A DNA stretch of 64,000 nucleotides from Novosphingobium subterraneum (GCF_000807925.1 NZ_JRVC01000011.1:62001-126000); one strand, 5' to 3'. Positions 26,270-35,617 are shown, counted from the stretch's first letter. A program made the numbers and translations. The notes: generated by a model from the sequence alone, not told the origin.

Positions 26270-29200
26270 GCGCTCCTCCGCAGGGCCAGCATCGGCGTGC
26301 CGGGCTGTAGCGGCTGTCGTTCCTTGATGTAGAGCGCAGCCACCGTGCCGGCGCCGGGGCTTTCGACCGGGCATTCCATCTTCATTGCCTCGATCACCGC
26401 GATGGTCTCGCCCGCCTGAACCGTGTCGCCGGGCTGAACGAGCAGCTTCCACACGCTGCCGCCGAAGGGTGCTTCGATCAGGTCCGCGCCCTCGGGCACG
26501 TCCACCGCGTTTTCTGCCGGAGCCTCGCTCTCGGCAAGCGCACTGACCCGGTCGAACTCGCCCCGGCGCTCCCACTCGGCGCGCTCGGCATCGAACGCGG
26601 CCGTGCGGCGCGCTTCGAACGCGGCGATGTCATCGGCGTTGTCGGACAGGAACTTGCGGTAGTCCGACAGGCGAAATTCCGACGGTTCGATCTTCAGGGA
26701 GCGCTTGCCGCTGGGGAAATCGCGGCGCCACTCGGCCAGTTCCTCGGCGCTGACCGGATAGAAGCGGATCTGGTCGAAGAAGCGCAGGAGCCAGGGCTTG
26801 CCCTCGATGAAGTCTGCCGTCTGCCGGTGCGTGTTCCATACCTGCACGGTGCGGCCGAACAACTGGTAGCCGCCGGGTCCCTCCATGCCATAGATGCACA
26901 TGTAGGCGCCGCCGATGCCGACGACATTGGGCGGCGTCCAGGTGCGCGCGGGGTTGTACTTGGTGGTGACGAGGCGGTGGCGCGGATCGACCGGCGTGGC
27001 AACCGGCGCGCCGAGGTAGACATCGCCCAGCCCCATGACGAGATAGCTCGCCTCGAAGATCAGGTTCTCCACCGCCGCCACGTCGGGCAAGCCGTTGATG
27101 CGGCGGATGAACTCGATATTGTCCGGGCACCACGGCGCATCGTCGCGGACCGCGCTCATGTACTTCTCGATGGTCTCGATCGTGGCCGGATCGCGCCAGC
27201 TGAGCGGCAGGTGGACAATGCGCGAGGGGATGGCGAAGTCCTCGAGATCGCCGAGGCGCTCCTCTGCCGCCATGAGCGCGGAAAGGGCAGCGGCTTGCGT
27301 GAGACTGCGTCCATCGAAATGCAGCTGGAGCGAGCGGATGCCGGGCACGACGTCGATCACGCCGGGCAGGGCCATGCGCTCCAACTCCGTCATCAGCGCG
27401 TGGACGCGGATGCGCAGTTCCAGATCGAGGACGAGCGGCCCGTATTCGACGAGGATGTTGCGATCGCCCTGCTGGCGATAGACGACGCCGGGGCGTCCGG
27501 GCGCGGCCTCGATTGCCCCGAGGATCGGCGTCTGGGTGGCGGCATCGCAGGGGCGGCTGGAGGCGGGCTTGGCGCCAGTTGCGAGGTATTCCTGCTGGGC
27601 ACGGTCGGCGGCGGTCGCCTCCTCCATTGTTACGGGCACGAAGCGCACCCGGTCGCCCGGAACGAACTGGCCGATCTTCCACCGATCAGCCGCGATCACC
27701 ACGAAGGGGCAGACGAAGCCGCCAAGCGAGGGACCATCGGGGCCGAGGATGATCGGCATGTCGCCGGTAAAGTCCACCGCGCCAATGGCATAGGCGTTGT
27801 CGTGGATATTGGACGGGTGCAGGCCCGCTTCCCCCCCATCACGCCGCGCCCATTCGGGCTTGGGGCCGACAAGGCGCACGCCGGTGCGATTGGAATTGTA
27901 GTGCACCTGCCACTCGGCGGTGACCACCATGTCGATGTCGGCTTCGGTAAAGAAGTCCGGCGCGCCATGGGGACCGTAAAGCACGCGAACGCACCATTCA
28001 TTGGGGAGAGCGGGGAGCGCGGCAGGAGCGAGTGGTTTGCCAGTCGGTTCATGGGCGAGGTGAAGGACATCCCCGGCGACGAGGCGGCGCGCCGCGTGGC
28101 CGCCGAACTGGCCGAGTTCGAAGGTGCTGCGGCTGCCGAGGTAGGGGGCGATGTCGAGCCCTCCGGCGACGAGCAGGTAGCCGCGCATGCCGCCACCGTT
28201 TGCCCTGCCGACGACCAGCGTTTGCCCTGCCTTTGCCTCGAAGAGTTGCCCTGGAGTTACCGGTTTGCCCTCGAGAGTTGCGCCGAAGTCCGCACCGGTG
28301 AGGCACAGGGTTGCATCGGCGCCGAACTGGAGCGTGGGGCCGGTGACGGTCATCTCCAGCCCGGCGGTACCTTCAGGATTGCCGAGCAGGCGGTTGCCGA
28401 GGCGGAAGGACTGGTCGTCCATCGGGCCAGAGGGCGGCACGCCCACGGCCCAGAGGTGCTGGCGGCCGGGCCAGTCCTGCACGGTGGTGGCCGTTCCGCC
28501 ACTCAGCACGCGGATTGATTTGGTTCTGAAAACAACGTCTTCGAGTGCGCGTGTTGAGACTTCACCTAAAGTGAAGGCAGGCGCGGCGACGACGCTGCGC
28601 AGCCAGCGCAGGTTGGTTTCGATGCCATCGACGCGGGACCGCGCCAGCGCCTCCTGCATCGCGGTGACGGCGAGATCGCGAGTGGGCGCGTGGACGATCA
28701 GCTTGGCAAGCATCGGATCGTACCAGGCGCTGACCTCGGTGCCCGCCATGACCCAGGTTTCGGCGCGGATGTCGGCCGGAAACTCGACACAGGTCAGGGT
28801 GCCCGAAGTGGGGCGGTAATCGAGCGCGGGGTCTTCGGCGTAGAGGCGGATCTGAACCGAATGGCCGCTGGGGGTGGTGGGGGCGCTATCGAGGAAGCTG
28901 TAGTCCCCGGCAGCGCCGCGGATCATCCATTCCACCAGATCGACGCCCATGACCATTTCGGTCACGCCGTGTTCGACCTGTAGCCGGGTGTTCATTTCGA
29001 GGAAAAAGAACTCCTTGCGCTCGGAATCGTAGAGGAATTCTACGGTGCCCGCCGAACGATAGCGGGCTGCTTCGCCGACGCGGATGGCGGCTGCGTAAAG
29101 CGCCTGACGGACCTCTTCGGGCAGGAGCGGGGCGGGGGCTTCCTCGACGACTTTCTGGTTGCGGCGCTGGAGCGAACAGTCGCGCTCGCCCAAGGCGACA

Positions 29201-29874
29201 ACGCGGCCCTCGCCATCGCCGAAGATCTGAACTTCGACATGGCGGGCGCGGCGGACGAAGCGTTCGAGGAAGACACCGGCGTCGCTAAAATTGCTTTGGC
29301 CGAGGCGGGCAACGGCGGCAAAGCCTTCGCGGATGTCGTCAGCGGTTTCGCACACGCGCATGCCGATGCCGCCACCGCCTGCCGTGGCCTTGAGCATGAT
29401 CGGGAAACCGATGGCGTCTGCTGCGGCGAGCGCTTCGTCCTCGCTGGTCAGCAGGTTGCTGCCCGGCGCAAGGGGGACGCCATGGGCAGCGGCAAGCTCG
29501 CGGGCGCTGTGCTTTAGGCCGAAAGTGCGGATGTTGTCGGGCGTGGGGCCGATGAAGACGATGCCGGCTTCGGCACAGGCGGCGGCAAACTCGGTGTTTT
29601 CGGAGAGGAAGCCGTAGCCCGGATGGATTGCACCGGCGCCGGTGCGCTTGGCCGCTTCGATGATCGCGGCGATGTTGAGGTAGCTTTCCGAAGGTCTCGC
29701 GCCGCCAATGCACACGGCCTCGTCAGCATGCGCAACATGGAGCGAGGCTTCGTCGGCCTCGGAATAGACCGCGACCGAGCGAAGGCCCATCTTTCGCAAG
29801 GTGCGGATGATGCGTGTGGCGATGGCGCCGCGATTGGCGATCAGTACCGTGTCGAATGCGGGGGCCATGCTCAT
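26266..29874 (-). CDS. Biotin-dependent urea/guanidine carboxylase
   Basis: 1202 residues in the standard order: biotin carboxylase (about 1-450, TVLIANRGAIATRIIRTL), KipA-like part (about 460-770, TATTVQDWPGRQ), KipI-like part (about 810-1010) and biotinyl carrier domain (about 1125-1200, biotinylated Lys in VIEAMKMECPV). It carboxylates urea to allophanate, or guanidine to carboxyguanidine. The adjacent DUF1989 pair favours guanidine: published work on such operons assigns that pair as carboxyguanidine deiminase. The choice of substrate here is inference. It overlaps both neighbours by four bases. Confidence 0.93.
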   Translation of the reverse strand: MSMAPAFDTVLIANRGAIATRIIRTLRKMGLRSVAVYSEADEASLHVAHADEAVCIGGARPSESYLNIAAIIEAAKRTGAGAIHPGYGFLSENTEFAAACAEAGIVFIGPTPDNIRTFGLKHSARELAAAHGVPLAPGSNLLTSEDEALAAADAIGFPIMLKATAGGGGIGMRVCETADDIREGFAAVARLGQSNFSDAGVFLERFVRRARHVEVQIFGDGEGRVVALGERDCSLQRRNQKVVEEAPAPLLPEEVRQALYAAAIRVGEAARYRSAGTVEFLYDSERKEFFFLEMNTRLQVEHGVTEMVMGVDLVEWMIRGAAGDYSFLDSAPTTPSGHSVQIRLYAEDPALDYRPTSGTLTCVEFPADIRAETWVMAGTEVSAWYDPMLAKLIVHAPTRDLAVTAMQEALARSRVDGIETNLRWLRSVVAAPAFTLGEVSTRALEDVVFRTKSIRVLSGGTATTVQDWPGRQHLWAVGVPPSGPMDDQSFRLGNRLLGNPEGTAGLEMTVTGPTLQFGADATLCLTGADFGATLEGKPVTPGQLFEAKAGQTLVVGRANGGGMRGYLLVAGGLDIAPYLGSRSTFELGQFGGHAARRLVAGDVLHLAHEPTGKPLAPAALPALPNEWCVRVLYGPHGAPDFFTEADIDMVVTAEWQVHYNSNRTGVRLVGPKPEWARRDGGEAGLHPSNIHDNAYAIGAVDFTGDMPIILGPDGPSLGGFVCPFVVIAADRWKIGQFVPGDRVRFVPVTMEEATAADRAQQEYLATGAKPASSRPCDAATQTPILGAIEAAPGRPGVVYRQQGDRNILVEYGPLVLDLELRIRVHALMTELERMALPGVIDVVPGIRSLQLHFDGRSLTQAAALSALMAAEERLGDLEDFAIPSRIVHLPLSWRDPATIETIEKYMSAVRDDAPWCPDNIEFIRRINGLPDVAAVENLIFEASYLVMGLGDVYLGAPVATPVDPRHRLVTTKYNPARTWTPPNVVGIGGAYMCIYGMEGPGGYQLFGRTVQVWNTHRQTADFIEGKPWLLRFFDQIRFYPVSAEELAEWRRDFPSGKRSLKIEPSEFRLSDYRKFLSDNADDIAAFEARRTAAFDAERAEWERRGEFDRVSALAESEAPAENAVDVPEGADLIEAPFGGSVWKLLVQPGDTVQAGETIAVIEAMKMECPVESPGAGTVAALYIKERQPLQPGTPMLALRRSA

Positions 29875-30503
29875 GCTGCAACGATCATGCGGACGGGGGT
29901 GGGGTTGAAGGCGTTGCAGGGGTTGTTGATCTGCGGGCAGTTGGAAACGACGACGATCACGTCCATCTCTGCGCGCAGGTCCACTGTGAGGCCAGGGGCG
30001 GAAATGCCGTCAACGATGCCAAGCGCACCGTCCGCCTCGACCGGCACGTTCATGAAGAAGTTGATGTTGGAGACGATGTCGCGCTTGCCGCGGCCTTCCC
30101 AGAGGTTGGCCTCCAGAAAGTTCTCGACGCAGGCATGTTGCGACTTTGTGTGATGTCCATAGCGCAAGGTATTGGATTCGCACGAACATGCGCCGCCGAT
30201 AGTGTCGTGATACTCGACCGCGCTGCCGGTGAGGGTCATCAGCGGGCGGCCTTCGTTGGAAAGCAGCACGGTGCCTTCGCGCAGGAACAGGTTCCCCTGT
30301 GCGGCGACAGTATCCTGCGCGCTGTAGCGTTCGGAATCATCGGCGGCGCTGTAGATCAGGAAGTCGACCGCCTGGTTGCCTTCGAGATCGACGATGCGCA
30401 GCGTCTCGCCCTGCTTCACGTGGTGCGCCCACGGCGCGCGGGCGGGGACGATCTCGTCGTGGACGATCTTGCCGGAAAGGCCGGAGATGTGGGGATCGGT
30501 CAT
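29871..30503 (-). CDS. Urea-carboxylase-associated DUF1989 protein 2
   Basis: 210 residues from the ATG at 30503. DUF1989 features are visible: HHVKQGETLRIVDLEGNQAVDFLIYSA at the start, GGACSCESNTLRYGHHTKSQ with clustered Cys/His in the middle, and a C-terminal VDLRAEMDVIVVVSNCPQIN. It pairs with the next gene upstream, and the two are proposed subunits of carboxyguanidine deiminase, which makes allophanate from carboxyguanidine. The stop overlaps the carboxylase ATG. Confidence 0.88.
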   Translation of the reverse strand: MTDPHISGLSGKIVHDEIVPARAPWAHHVKQGETLRIVDLEGNQAVDFLIYSAADDSERYSAQDTVAAQGNLFLREGTVLLSNEGRPLMTLTGSAVEYHDTIGGACSCESNTLRYGHHTKSQHACVENFLEANLWEGRGKRDIVSNINFFMNVPVEADGALGIVDGISAPGLTVDLRAEMDVIVVVSNCPQINNPCNAFNPTPVRMIVAA

Positions 30504-30517
30504 CGGTCCTGTCCTTT

Positions 30518-31354
30518 TCAGCGGCGGTAGTAGTCTTCGACATTGAGGAAGGCCCGCTGGCCCTCCGGCGTCGCGTTGCGGATGGGGTCGCTCTGGGTTG
30601 TCACAAGTCCGCGCCATGCGGTGAGGCGCAGCGGAGTGACACTGTATTCCGGCCTTGGATCAAGGACATGCGGGCAGTTCGTGACAACAACGATGATGTC
30701 CATCTCTGCGCGTAAAACCACGCTGCGTCCGGGCGCATAGGGGCCAACCTGCGGCGTGATCGTGCCGTCATCCTCAATGCGGGTGCCCTTGAACAGGGTG
30801 ACGCAGGGGTGAACATCACGGCGGCCGAGGCCGTGCTTGGCAGCGCCCAGCAGGAAACGGTCGCGCCCGTTGGGATAGCTGCCGCTATTGCGGCCTTCGC
30901 CGTATTTGGCGGCATTGGTGGCGGCGTTCGAGGTGCCGCAGAAGCAATCGTGCGTGCCGGCATCATCCGCCTCGATGCTCATCAGCACGCGGCCCATGTC
31001 GGACAGGAGAAGCTTGCCGGTGCCGAGGTACGCATTCCATTGGACCTTGACCGTATCGGCGAAGTTCAGCCGCTCCGTCGGCATTTCGGCGTTGAAGATG
31101 TTGAGCGAGGCGCAGGCATCACCCTTTACGTCGATCAGCCGCAGACGGGTGCCGCGAGCGATGCGGCGCGTGGCATACCCGCCGGGGGCAACGGTTTCTT
31201 CCCAGAGCAGGTCGTCAGCGCTGACGCCATCGGGAAGGTCTGCCGCGATTGGGGGAAGGATCGGCATGGCTTCCACGACCGTTCCCGCCATCGAGCGGGC
31301 GTGATCGCGGGCGGCGTTGGGGTTTGCCAGTGTGCTGGTTGGGGCGTCGGTCAT
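30518..31354 (-). CDS. Urea-carboxylase-associated DUF1989 protein 1
   Basis: 278 residues from the ATG at 31354, overlapping the stop of the NikR-like gene. It has the DUF1989 fold: IARGTRLRLIDVKGDACASL, the Cys-containing CFCGTSNAATNAAKYG, and VVLRAEMDIIVVVTNCPHVLDP. It is the paralogous partner of the protein encoded just downstream; the two probably form a heteromeric deiminase. It lies between regulator and carboxylase in a tightly coupled operon. Confidence 0.88.
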   Translation of the reverse strand: MTDAPTSTLANPNAARDHARSMAGTVVEAMPILPPIAADLPDGVSADDLLWEETVAPGGYATRRIARGTRLRLIDVKGDACASLNIFNAEMPTERLNFADTVKVQWNAYLGTGKLLLSDMGRVLMSIEADDAGTHDCFCGTSNAATNAAKYGEGRNSGSYPNGRDRFLLGAAKHGLGRRDVHPCVTLFKGTRIEDDGTITPQVGPYAPGRSVVLRAEMDIIVVVTNCPHVLDPRPEYSVTPLRLTAWRGLVTTQSDPIRNATPEGQRAFLNVEDYYRR

Positions 31355-31824
31355 GCGGCCGCTCCTTTCTTCGATCCGGGGCCAGCCTCGGACAGAGGCG
31401 GCAACAAGGCGGTGGTGGTGACAAGCTGGAGTTGCTGGACCCCGCGCACACGGCGCAGAGCGTCGGCAAGACCCTTGAGCCGGGCGGCGGGGCCTTGCAC
31501 CAGCAGGACTTCCAGCGACTGGTCGTCCTTCAGAAAGACGTGCTGGGTGGAGATCACTTCGGTCTGAAAATCGGCCTGCGTGCTTGCGAGTTGCTGGCGC
31601 ACGCGGCCCCGGTCGCCACGGTAGACGAGGGTGATGGTGCCGGCGAGGATCTCGTCCGGGCGAGTCAGTGCCTCGTGCGCTGCAAGGGCGTGGCGGATCA
31701 GCTCCGCAATCAGCTGCGAGCGCGAGGGGAGCTGGCGTTCCTCGACCATCATGTCGAGCTTGCGGAACAGGTCTGCCGGCAGGCTCATGCTTAGGCGGGC
31801 GAGGCTGGCGGGTTCGTTGGACAT
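31351..31824 (-). CDS. NikR-like ribbon-helix-helix regulator lacking nickel ligands
   Basis: 157 residues from the ATG at 31824 (GGAAG seven bases upstream; a GTG at 31827 is also possible). N-terminal ribbon-helix-helix (RLSMSLPADLFRKLDMMV) and C-terminal ACT-like domain as in NikR. Aligned by eye to E. coli NikR, the nickel ligands His76, His87, His89 and Cys95 correspond to Ala84, His95, Phe97 and Ser103, so three of four are lost. It probably senses something other than nickel. A dyad with NikR-operator geometry lies before the operon at 34584-34613, suggesting autoregulation. It overlaps the ATPase stop as TGATG. Confidence 0.85.
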   Translation of the reverse strand: MSNEPASLARLSMSLPADLFRKLDMMVEERQLPSRSQLIAELIRHALAAHEALTRPDEILAGTITLVYRGDRGRVRQQLASTQADFQTEVISTQHVFLKDDQSLEVLLVQGPAARLKGLADALRRVRGVQQLQLVTTTALLPPLSEAGPGSKKGAAA

Positions 31825-32582
31825 CACGCCGCTTCCGGTTCTGGTTCAGGCGCAGGCTCGTCCTTGCGCAGTTCCAGATCGTAGACTGCCGTTGCGCCAA
31901 AGCGGTGCGGGGCGTGGGGATCGTGGCGGCGCTTGTCGAGCGCGAGAACGCGGGTGCCGAGCGAGAAGGCTTCCTTGATGTCGTGCGTGACCATGATGAC
32001 GGTCAAGCCGAAGTCCCTCCAGAGCTGGCGGATCAGCACGTGCATGTCGGCACGGATGCCGGGGTCCAGCGCGCCGAACGGCTCGTCGAGCAGGAGGATG
32101 CGCGGGCGCATGATGAGGGCCTGCGCGACGGCCAGGCGCTGCTGCATGCCGCCCGACATCTGGCTGGGATAAAGGTTCAGGCTGTCGCCGAGGCCGACCG
32201 CCTGCAGCATCGCTGTGGCTTCGTCGGCGGCACGCTTCTTTGCATCGCCGAAGAGACGCGCGAGCAGCGGGGCCTTGGTGCATTCGAGGCCGAACATCAC
32301 GTTCTGAAGGACGGTGAGGTGCGGGAAGACCGAGTAGCGCTGAAACACCACGCCGCGATCTGGGCCGCATTCGCGGGCGAGCGGCTGGCCGTCGAGGGTG
32401 ATCGTGCCGGAAGTGGGCACTTCCTGGCCGAGAACGACGCGCAGGAACGTGCTCTTGCCCGCGCCCGAAGGGCCGACGACCGAAACGAACGATCCTTCTG
32501 CGACGTCGAGATCGACCTTTTCGAGGACGACACGGTCACCGTATTCGACCCAGACGTTGCGGAGGGAAAGGAGCGCGCTCAA
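31824..32582 (-). CDS. ABC transporter ATP-binding protein (SsuB/TauB type)
   Basis: 252 residues using a TTG start at 32582 that overlaps the permease stop (TTGA). Walker A GPSGAGKST, Q-loop VVFQRYSVF, signature MSGGMQQR and Walker B ILLLDEPFGALD are intact. It energises the importer encoded by the two upstream genes, in the nitrate/sulfonate/taurine family. The setting predicts uptake of urea, guanidine or a related nitrogen compound. Confidence 0.92.
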   Translation of the reverse strand: MSALLSLRNVWVEYGDRVVLEKVDLDVAEGSFVSVVGPSGAGKSTFLRVVLGQEVPTSGTITLDGQPLARECGPDRGVVFQRYSVFPHLTVLQNVMFGLECTKAPLLARLFGDAKKRAADEATAMLQAVGLGDSLNLYPSQMSGGMQQRLAVAQALIMRPRILLLDEPFGALDPGIRADMHVLIRQLWRDFGLTVIMVTHDIKEAFSLGTRVLALDKRRHDPHAPHRFGATAVYDLELRKDEPAPEPEPEAA

Positions 32583-33394
32583 TGGCTTGCTCCGTGTGCC
32601 CAGGGGAACGCCCTCTGGCTCAGGTTCTTGAGGCCCCAGTCCATGGCGATCGCGAGCAGGGCAATCCACGCGACGTAGGGAATGATCACGTCCATCGCGA
32701 GGTATCGGCGGACGAGGAAGATGCGGTAGCCAAGGCCGACATCGGACGCGATGGCCTCTGCCGAGATGAGGAATACCCAAGCCGGGCCGAGCGCGAGGCG
32801 CAGGGCGAGGATCAGGCGCGGCATGGCCTGAGGCAGGGCAACGCGGATGAGGATCTGCCATGAGCCCGCCCCAAGGGTCTGCGCCTTGGCCAGCATTTCG
32901 CGCGGGAGGGTGCCGACATGGCCGGCGACGTCGCGGATCATGACCGGCGCGATGCCGATGACGATCAGGGCGACCTTGGCCGTTTCACCGAGGCCAAGCG
33001 CGACGAACAGGATGGGCAGGAGCGCGATCGGCGGGATCACCGCAATACCTGTTACGAGTGGTCCGAAGGTGGCGCGCACCGGGGGCAGCGCGCCCAGGAC
33101 AAGGCCGACCAGCAGCGCCATCAGTGTGGCGATGGCAAGGCCAAGGCCCAGACGCTGGAGGCTGGCGAGGGTATCGGCCCAGAACACCACGCTGCCCGTT
33201 AGCACGTCGACCTTGGTCATCTGCGCCCAGAGCGCCGTCGCCATGCCCGAAGGCAGCGGCAGGATCTTGTCTGCCGGGTTCCCCGCATGCCGGCCATAGG
33301 CAGCGAAGAGGTAGACGATGACCAGCAGCAGGATCGGCACGGCGCCGAGCGCGAGGCGCTGTTTGCGGTCCGGTTCGCGGTTTACCCAGCGCAT
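32579..33394 (-). CDS. ABC transporter permease (SsuC/TauC type)
   Basis: 271 residues if started at ATG 33394 (MRWVNREPDRK); an ATG at 33445 would overlap the binding-protein gene. About six membrane helices are visible, and the cytoplasmic EAA loop (REMLAKAQTLGAGSWQILIRVALPQAMP) identifies an importer permease. It works with the adjacent ATPase and the lipoprotein binding protein. Confidence 0.9.
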   Translation of the reverse strand: MRWVNREPDRKQRLALGAVPILLLVIVYLFAAYGRHAGNPADKILPLPSGMATALWAQMTKVDVLTGSVVFWADTLASLQRLGLGLAIATLMALLVGLVLGALPPVRATFGPLVTGIAVIPPIALLPILFVALGLGETAKVALIVIGIAPVMIRDVAGHVGTLPREMLAKAQTLGAGSWQILIRVALPQAMPRLILALRLALGPAWVFLISAEAIASDVGLGYRIFLVRRYLAMDVIIPYVAWIALLAIAMDWGLKNLSQRAFPWAHGASH

Positions 33395-33422
33395 GAGGAG
33401 TTGTCCCGAAGTATCTAGGAGA

Positions 33423-34526
33423 TCAGAGCTTTCCGTCGGCGGCAAGCTTCATGAAGCTGTCATCGAAGCGCAGGGTGACGTGGGTTGGATCGCCCAGCGT
33501 CTTGCCGCCGGGGAAGGCCATGCCCACTGCATCGGCGGAGGATGCGCCGGGGAACAGGCCCTTGGAGAAGCTGAAGTCGCGCACGCGGGTCATCGTCTCG
33601 ATGAGCTTTGCGTCCTGCGTGGCGGCTACCGCGTCCTTGGGCTGGGCGTAGAGGTAGGTGGTCTTGAGCTGGGCTTCGAAGACGTCCGGTGTCGTCCCGG
33701 CGAGCTTTGCCATCGCGGCGCGGGCCTGCCTGCCCTGCTCGTCCTGCGCAGTCATCACCTTCATCGTATCGTACCAGATGCCGGCGAGGGCCTTGCCGAG
33801 ATCGGGGTTGGCCTTGAGCGTTGCGGTATCCACGACGAGGAGGTCGAGGATCTCACCCGGGATGTCCGCCGAGGTGAAGACCTTCGACACGCCGGGCTGC
33901 GCGGCCATGACCGAGAGTTGCGGGTTCCAGGCGACAGCGGCCGTTGCATCGGGCGAAGCGAAGGCGGCAACGATGTCCGCATCGGACGTGTTGATTGTCT
34001 TGACGTCGGTCAGCGCCATGCCGTTTTTGCCGAGCGCGCGGGCGAGCAGGTAATGCGAGACCGAGAGTTCGGCGAGGTAGACCTGGCGGCCCTTGATCGC
34101 GGCCAGAGCGTTTGCGCCTTTGAGCAGGATGCCGTCATTGCCGTTGGAGTAATCGCCGACGATGATCGCGCTGGTGTCCTTGCCGCCGGCGGCGGGGATG
34201 GTGAGTGCATCCATGTTGGCAACCGTCACGCCGTCGAACTTGCCGGCCGTGTACTGGTTCACAGACTCGACGTAGTCGTTCACCTGCACCACGTTGATCT
34301 TGATGTGGTACTTGTCGGCCCACTTCTTCACGATGCCGGCCTGCTGGGCATAGGGCCATGGCATCCAGCCCGCATAGATCGACCAGCCGATGCTGAATTC
34401 GGTGCGCTTTTCGGCGGCCTTCTCACCGCCCGAGCACGAGGCGAGGGCGAGTGCCGCACCGATCAGCGCGGTCTTGCCGACTTTTCCGATATGAGTCCGC
34501 AAGCGCGTCGCGAAGGCATGTAGCAC
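33423..34526 (-). CDS. ABC transporter substrate-binding lipoprotein, carboxylase-associated
   Basis: 367 residues from a GTG at 34526 with GGGGA about eight bases upstream. Lipobox ALALASC predicts lipidation. The mature part is a periplasmic binding protein of the NMT1/SsuA class (WSIYAGWMPWPYAQQAGIVKKW, YTAGKFDGVTVANMDAL), of the kind found specifically beside urea carboxylase genes. First gene of the nine-gene operon; its 194-base upstream region carries two inverted repeats. Confidence 0.9.
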   Translation of the reverse strand: MLHAFATRLRTHIGKVGKTALIGAALALASCSGGEKAAEKRTEFSIGWSIYAGWMPWPYAQQAGIVKKWADKYHIKINVVQVNDYVESVNQYTAGKFDGVTVANMDALTIPAAGGKDTSAIIVGDYSNGNDGILLKGANALAAIKGRQVYLAELSVSHYLLARALGKNGMALTDVKTINTSDADIVAAFASPDATAAVAWNPQLSVMAAQPGVSKVFTSADIPGEILDLLVVDTATLKANPDLGKALAGIWYDTMKVMTAQDEQGRQARAAMAKLAGTTPDVFEAQLKTTYLYAQPKDAVAATQDAKLIETMTRVRDFSFSKGLFPGASSADAVGMAFPGGKTLGDPTHVTLRFDDSFMKLAADGKL

Positions 34527-34583
34527 CAGCCATTCCCCTTGATGGAGTGAAGCGTTGTCGCAGCCCCGGACCGGCTGGTCCCT

Positions 34584-34613
34584 GGTATTACGATCAGCTG
34601 CTTTGGTAATACC
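34584..34613. promoter_or_regulatory. NikR-type operator dyad upstream of the carboxylase operon
   Basis: Perfect inverted repeat GGTATTAC-N14-GTAATACC, equivalent to GTATTA-N16-TAATAC. The published E. coli NikR operator is GTATGA-N16-TCATAC, so both half-site sequence and spacing agree. It lies 58-87 bases before the GTG of the binding-protein gene. It is probably bound by the NikR-like protein encoded inside this operon. Confidence 0.65.
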
Positions 34614-34633
34614 CGCCCGGCCGAAAGTGCGGA

Positions 34634-34649
34634 TACGTCGATTGACGTA
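34634..34649. promoter_or_regulatory. Second dyad in the divergent carboxylase/desaturase region
   Basis: TACGTC-N4-GACGTA is a perfect 6-bp inverted repeat, about 108 bases before the binding-protein GTG and 72 bases before the sterol-desaturase-family ATG. It may be an operator for a second regulator. No -35/-10 pair stands out for either gene. Confidence 0.35.
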
Positions 34650-34720
34650 GCGCCCGGTTTGGCGGGTTGGGCCTAAGTGCGTTATATCTGCTTCGTTCAG
34701 GGGTTTTGCGGGCAAGCGAC

Positions 34721-35617
34721 ATGAACATCAGGAAATTTGCAGTCGATATGCTGCCGCCGGTGACGCTGGCGATTGTCGTTTCCTTCTGGGGACTTGCTCC
34801 GAAAGCCTGGGTGGAAAACACCTGGACCGCAATCATCATGACCGCGCTTGTGACGACATGGGTGCTGGGACTCGAGATGGTGTTCGAGCGTCATGCCGGG
34901 TGGCGGATGAATCGCCAGGAGTTCTTCACCGACCTGTTCTACATGGTGTTGAACGCGACGCTGATATCGAAGGTTTCACAGCTTGTTGGGGAAGCCCCGC
35001 TCATGGCTTTCAAGAAGGCAGCGGGCATCGAGACGCCTTGGGCGGCAGAGATGCCGTTTCTGGCGCAAGTGGCGCTGATCTTGTTCGTCTATGAGTTTGG
35101 CCAGTACTGGATGCATCGCCTAATGCACAATTCGACGCCGTTCTGGCTGACCCATGCGCCGCATCACCACATCACGCAACTCAACGCGATGAAAGGCGCG
35201 GTGGGCAACCCGATCGAACTGGTGCTGATCAGCCTGAGCATCGTCGTGCTGTTTGACGTATCGCAGGCAGCAGTGCTGGGCGCATTCGGCGCAACCAACG
35301 TGATCTCGACCTTTGCGCACGCCAATGTCCGGTCGGACCCGCCGAAGTTCTATTCTTTCTTCTTCACCACGATCCGCCACCACAGCTTGCACCACTCGGT
35401 GCCCTACGAGGATACGCGCTGCAACTACGGCAATTCGCTGATCCTGTGCGACCGGATCTTCGGCACCTACAAGGAGGGCGAGGCCAGTGTGGTCGGGCAG
35501 GACGATCGCAGGCGGCTGTCTATCCGCGAGCAGTGGGTCTTCCCCTTCGTGCCGCTGTTCAAGGCGTGGCAGTCACGGCGCGCCAATGCGCAAACGGGCA
35601 GCAATGGAGTGGTTTAG
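34721..35617 (+). CDS. Sterol desaturase/fatty acid hydroxylase family membrane protein
   Basis: 298 residues from the ATG at 34721. Several membrane helices surround three histidine clusters that bind a di-iron centre: HRLMH, HAPHHH and HHSLHH, as in the fatty acid hydroxylase superfamily. It should hydroxylate or desaturate a lipid, carotenoid or sterol-like substrate at the inner membrane. It is divergent from the carboxylase operon and next to the tRNA-Met gene; no functional link is evident. Confidence 0.88.
   Translation: MNIRKFAVDMLPPVTLAIVVSFWGLAPKAWVENTWTAIIMTALVTTWVLGLEMVFERHAGWRMNRQEFFTDLFYMVLNATLISKVSQLVGEAPLMAFKKAAGIETPWAAEMPFLAQVALILFVYEFGQYWMHRLMHNSTPFWLTHAPHHHITQLNAMKGAVGNPIELVLISLSIVVLFDVSQAAVLGAFGATNVISTFAHANVRSDPPKFYSFFFTTIRHHSLHHSVPYEDTRCNYGNSLILCDRIFGTYKEGEASVVGQDDRRRLSIREQWVFPFVPLFKAWQSRRANAQTGSNGVV

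Noticed and set aside
34527..34720. Guanidine-I (ykkC) riboswitch upstream of the carboxylase operon
   Set aside because: Guanidine clusters often carry one, and a hairpin with GGTCC is present, but the conserved CUAGGGUUCCG and ACUGGUCCGAGAG cores are absent on this strand. Covariance search would settle it.
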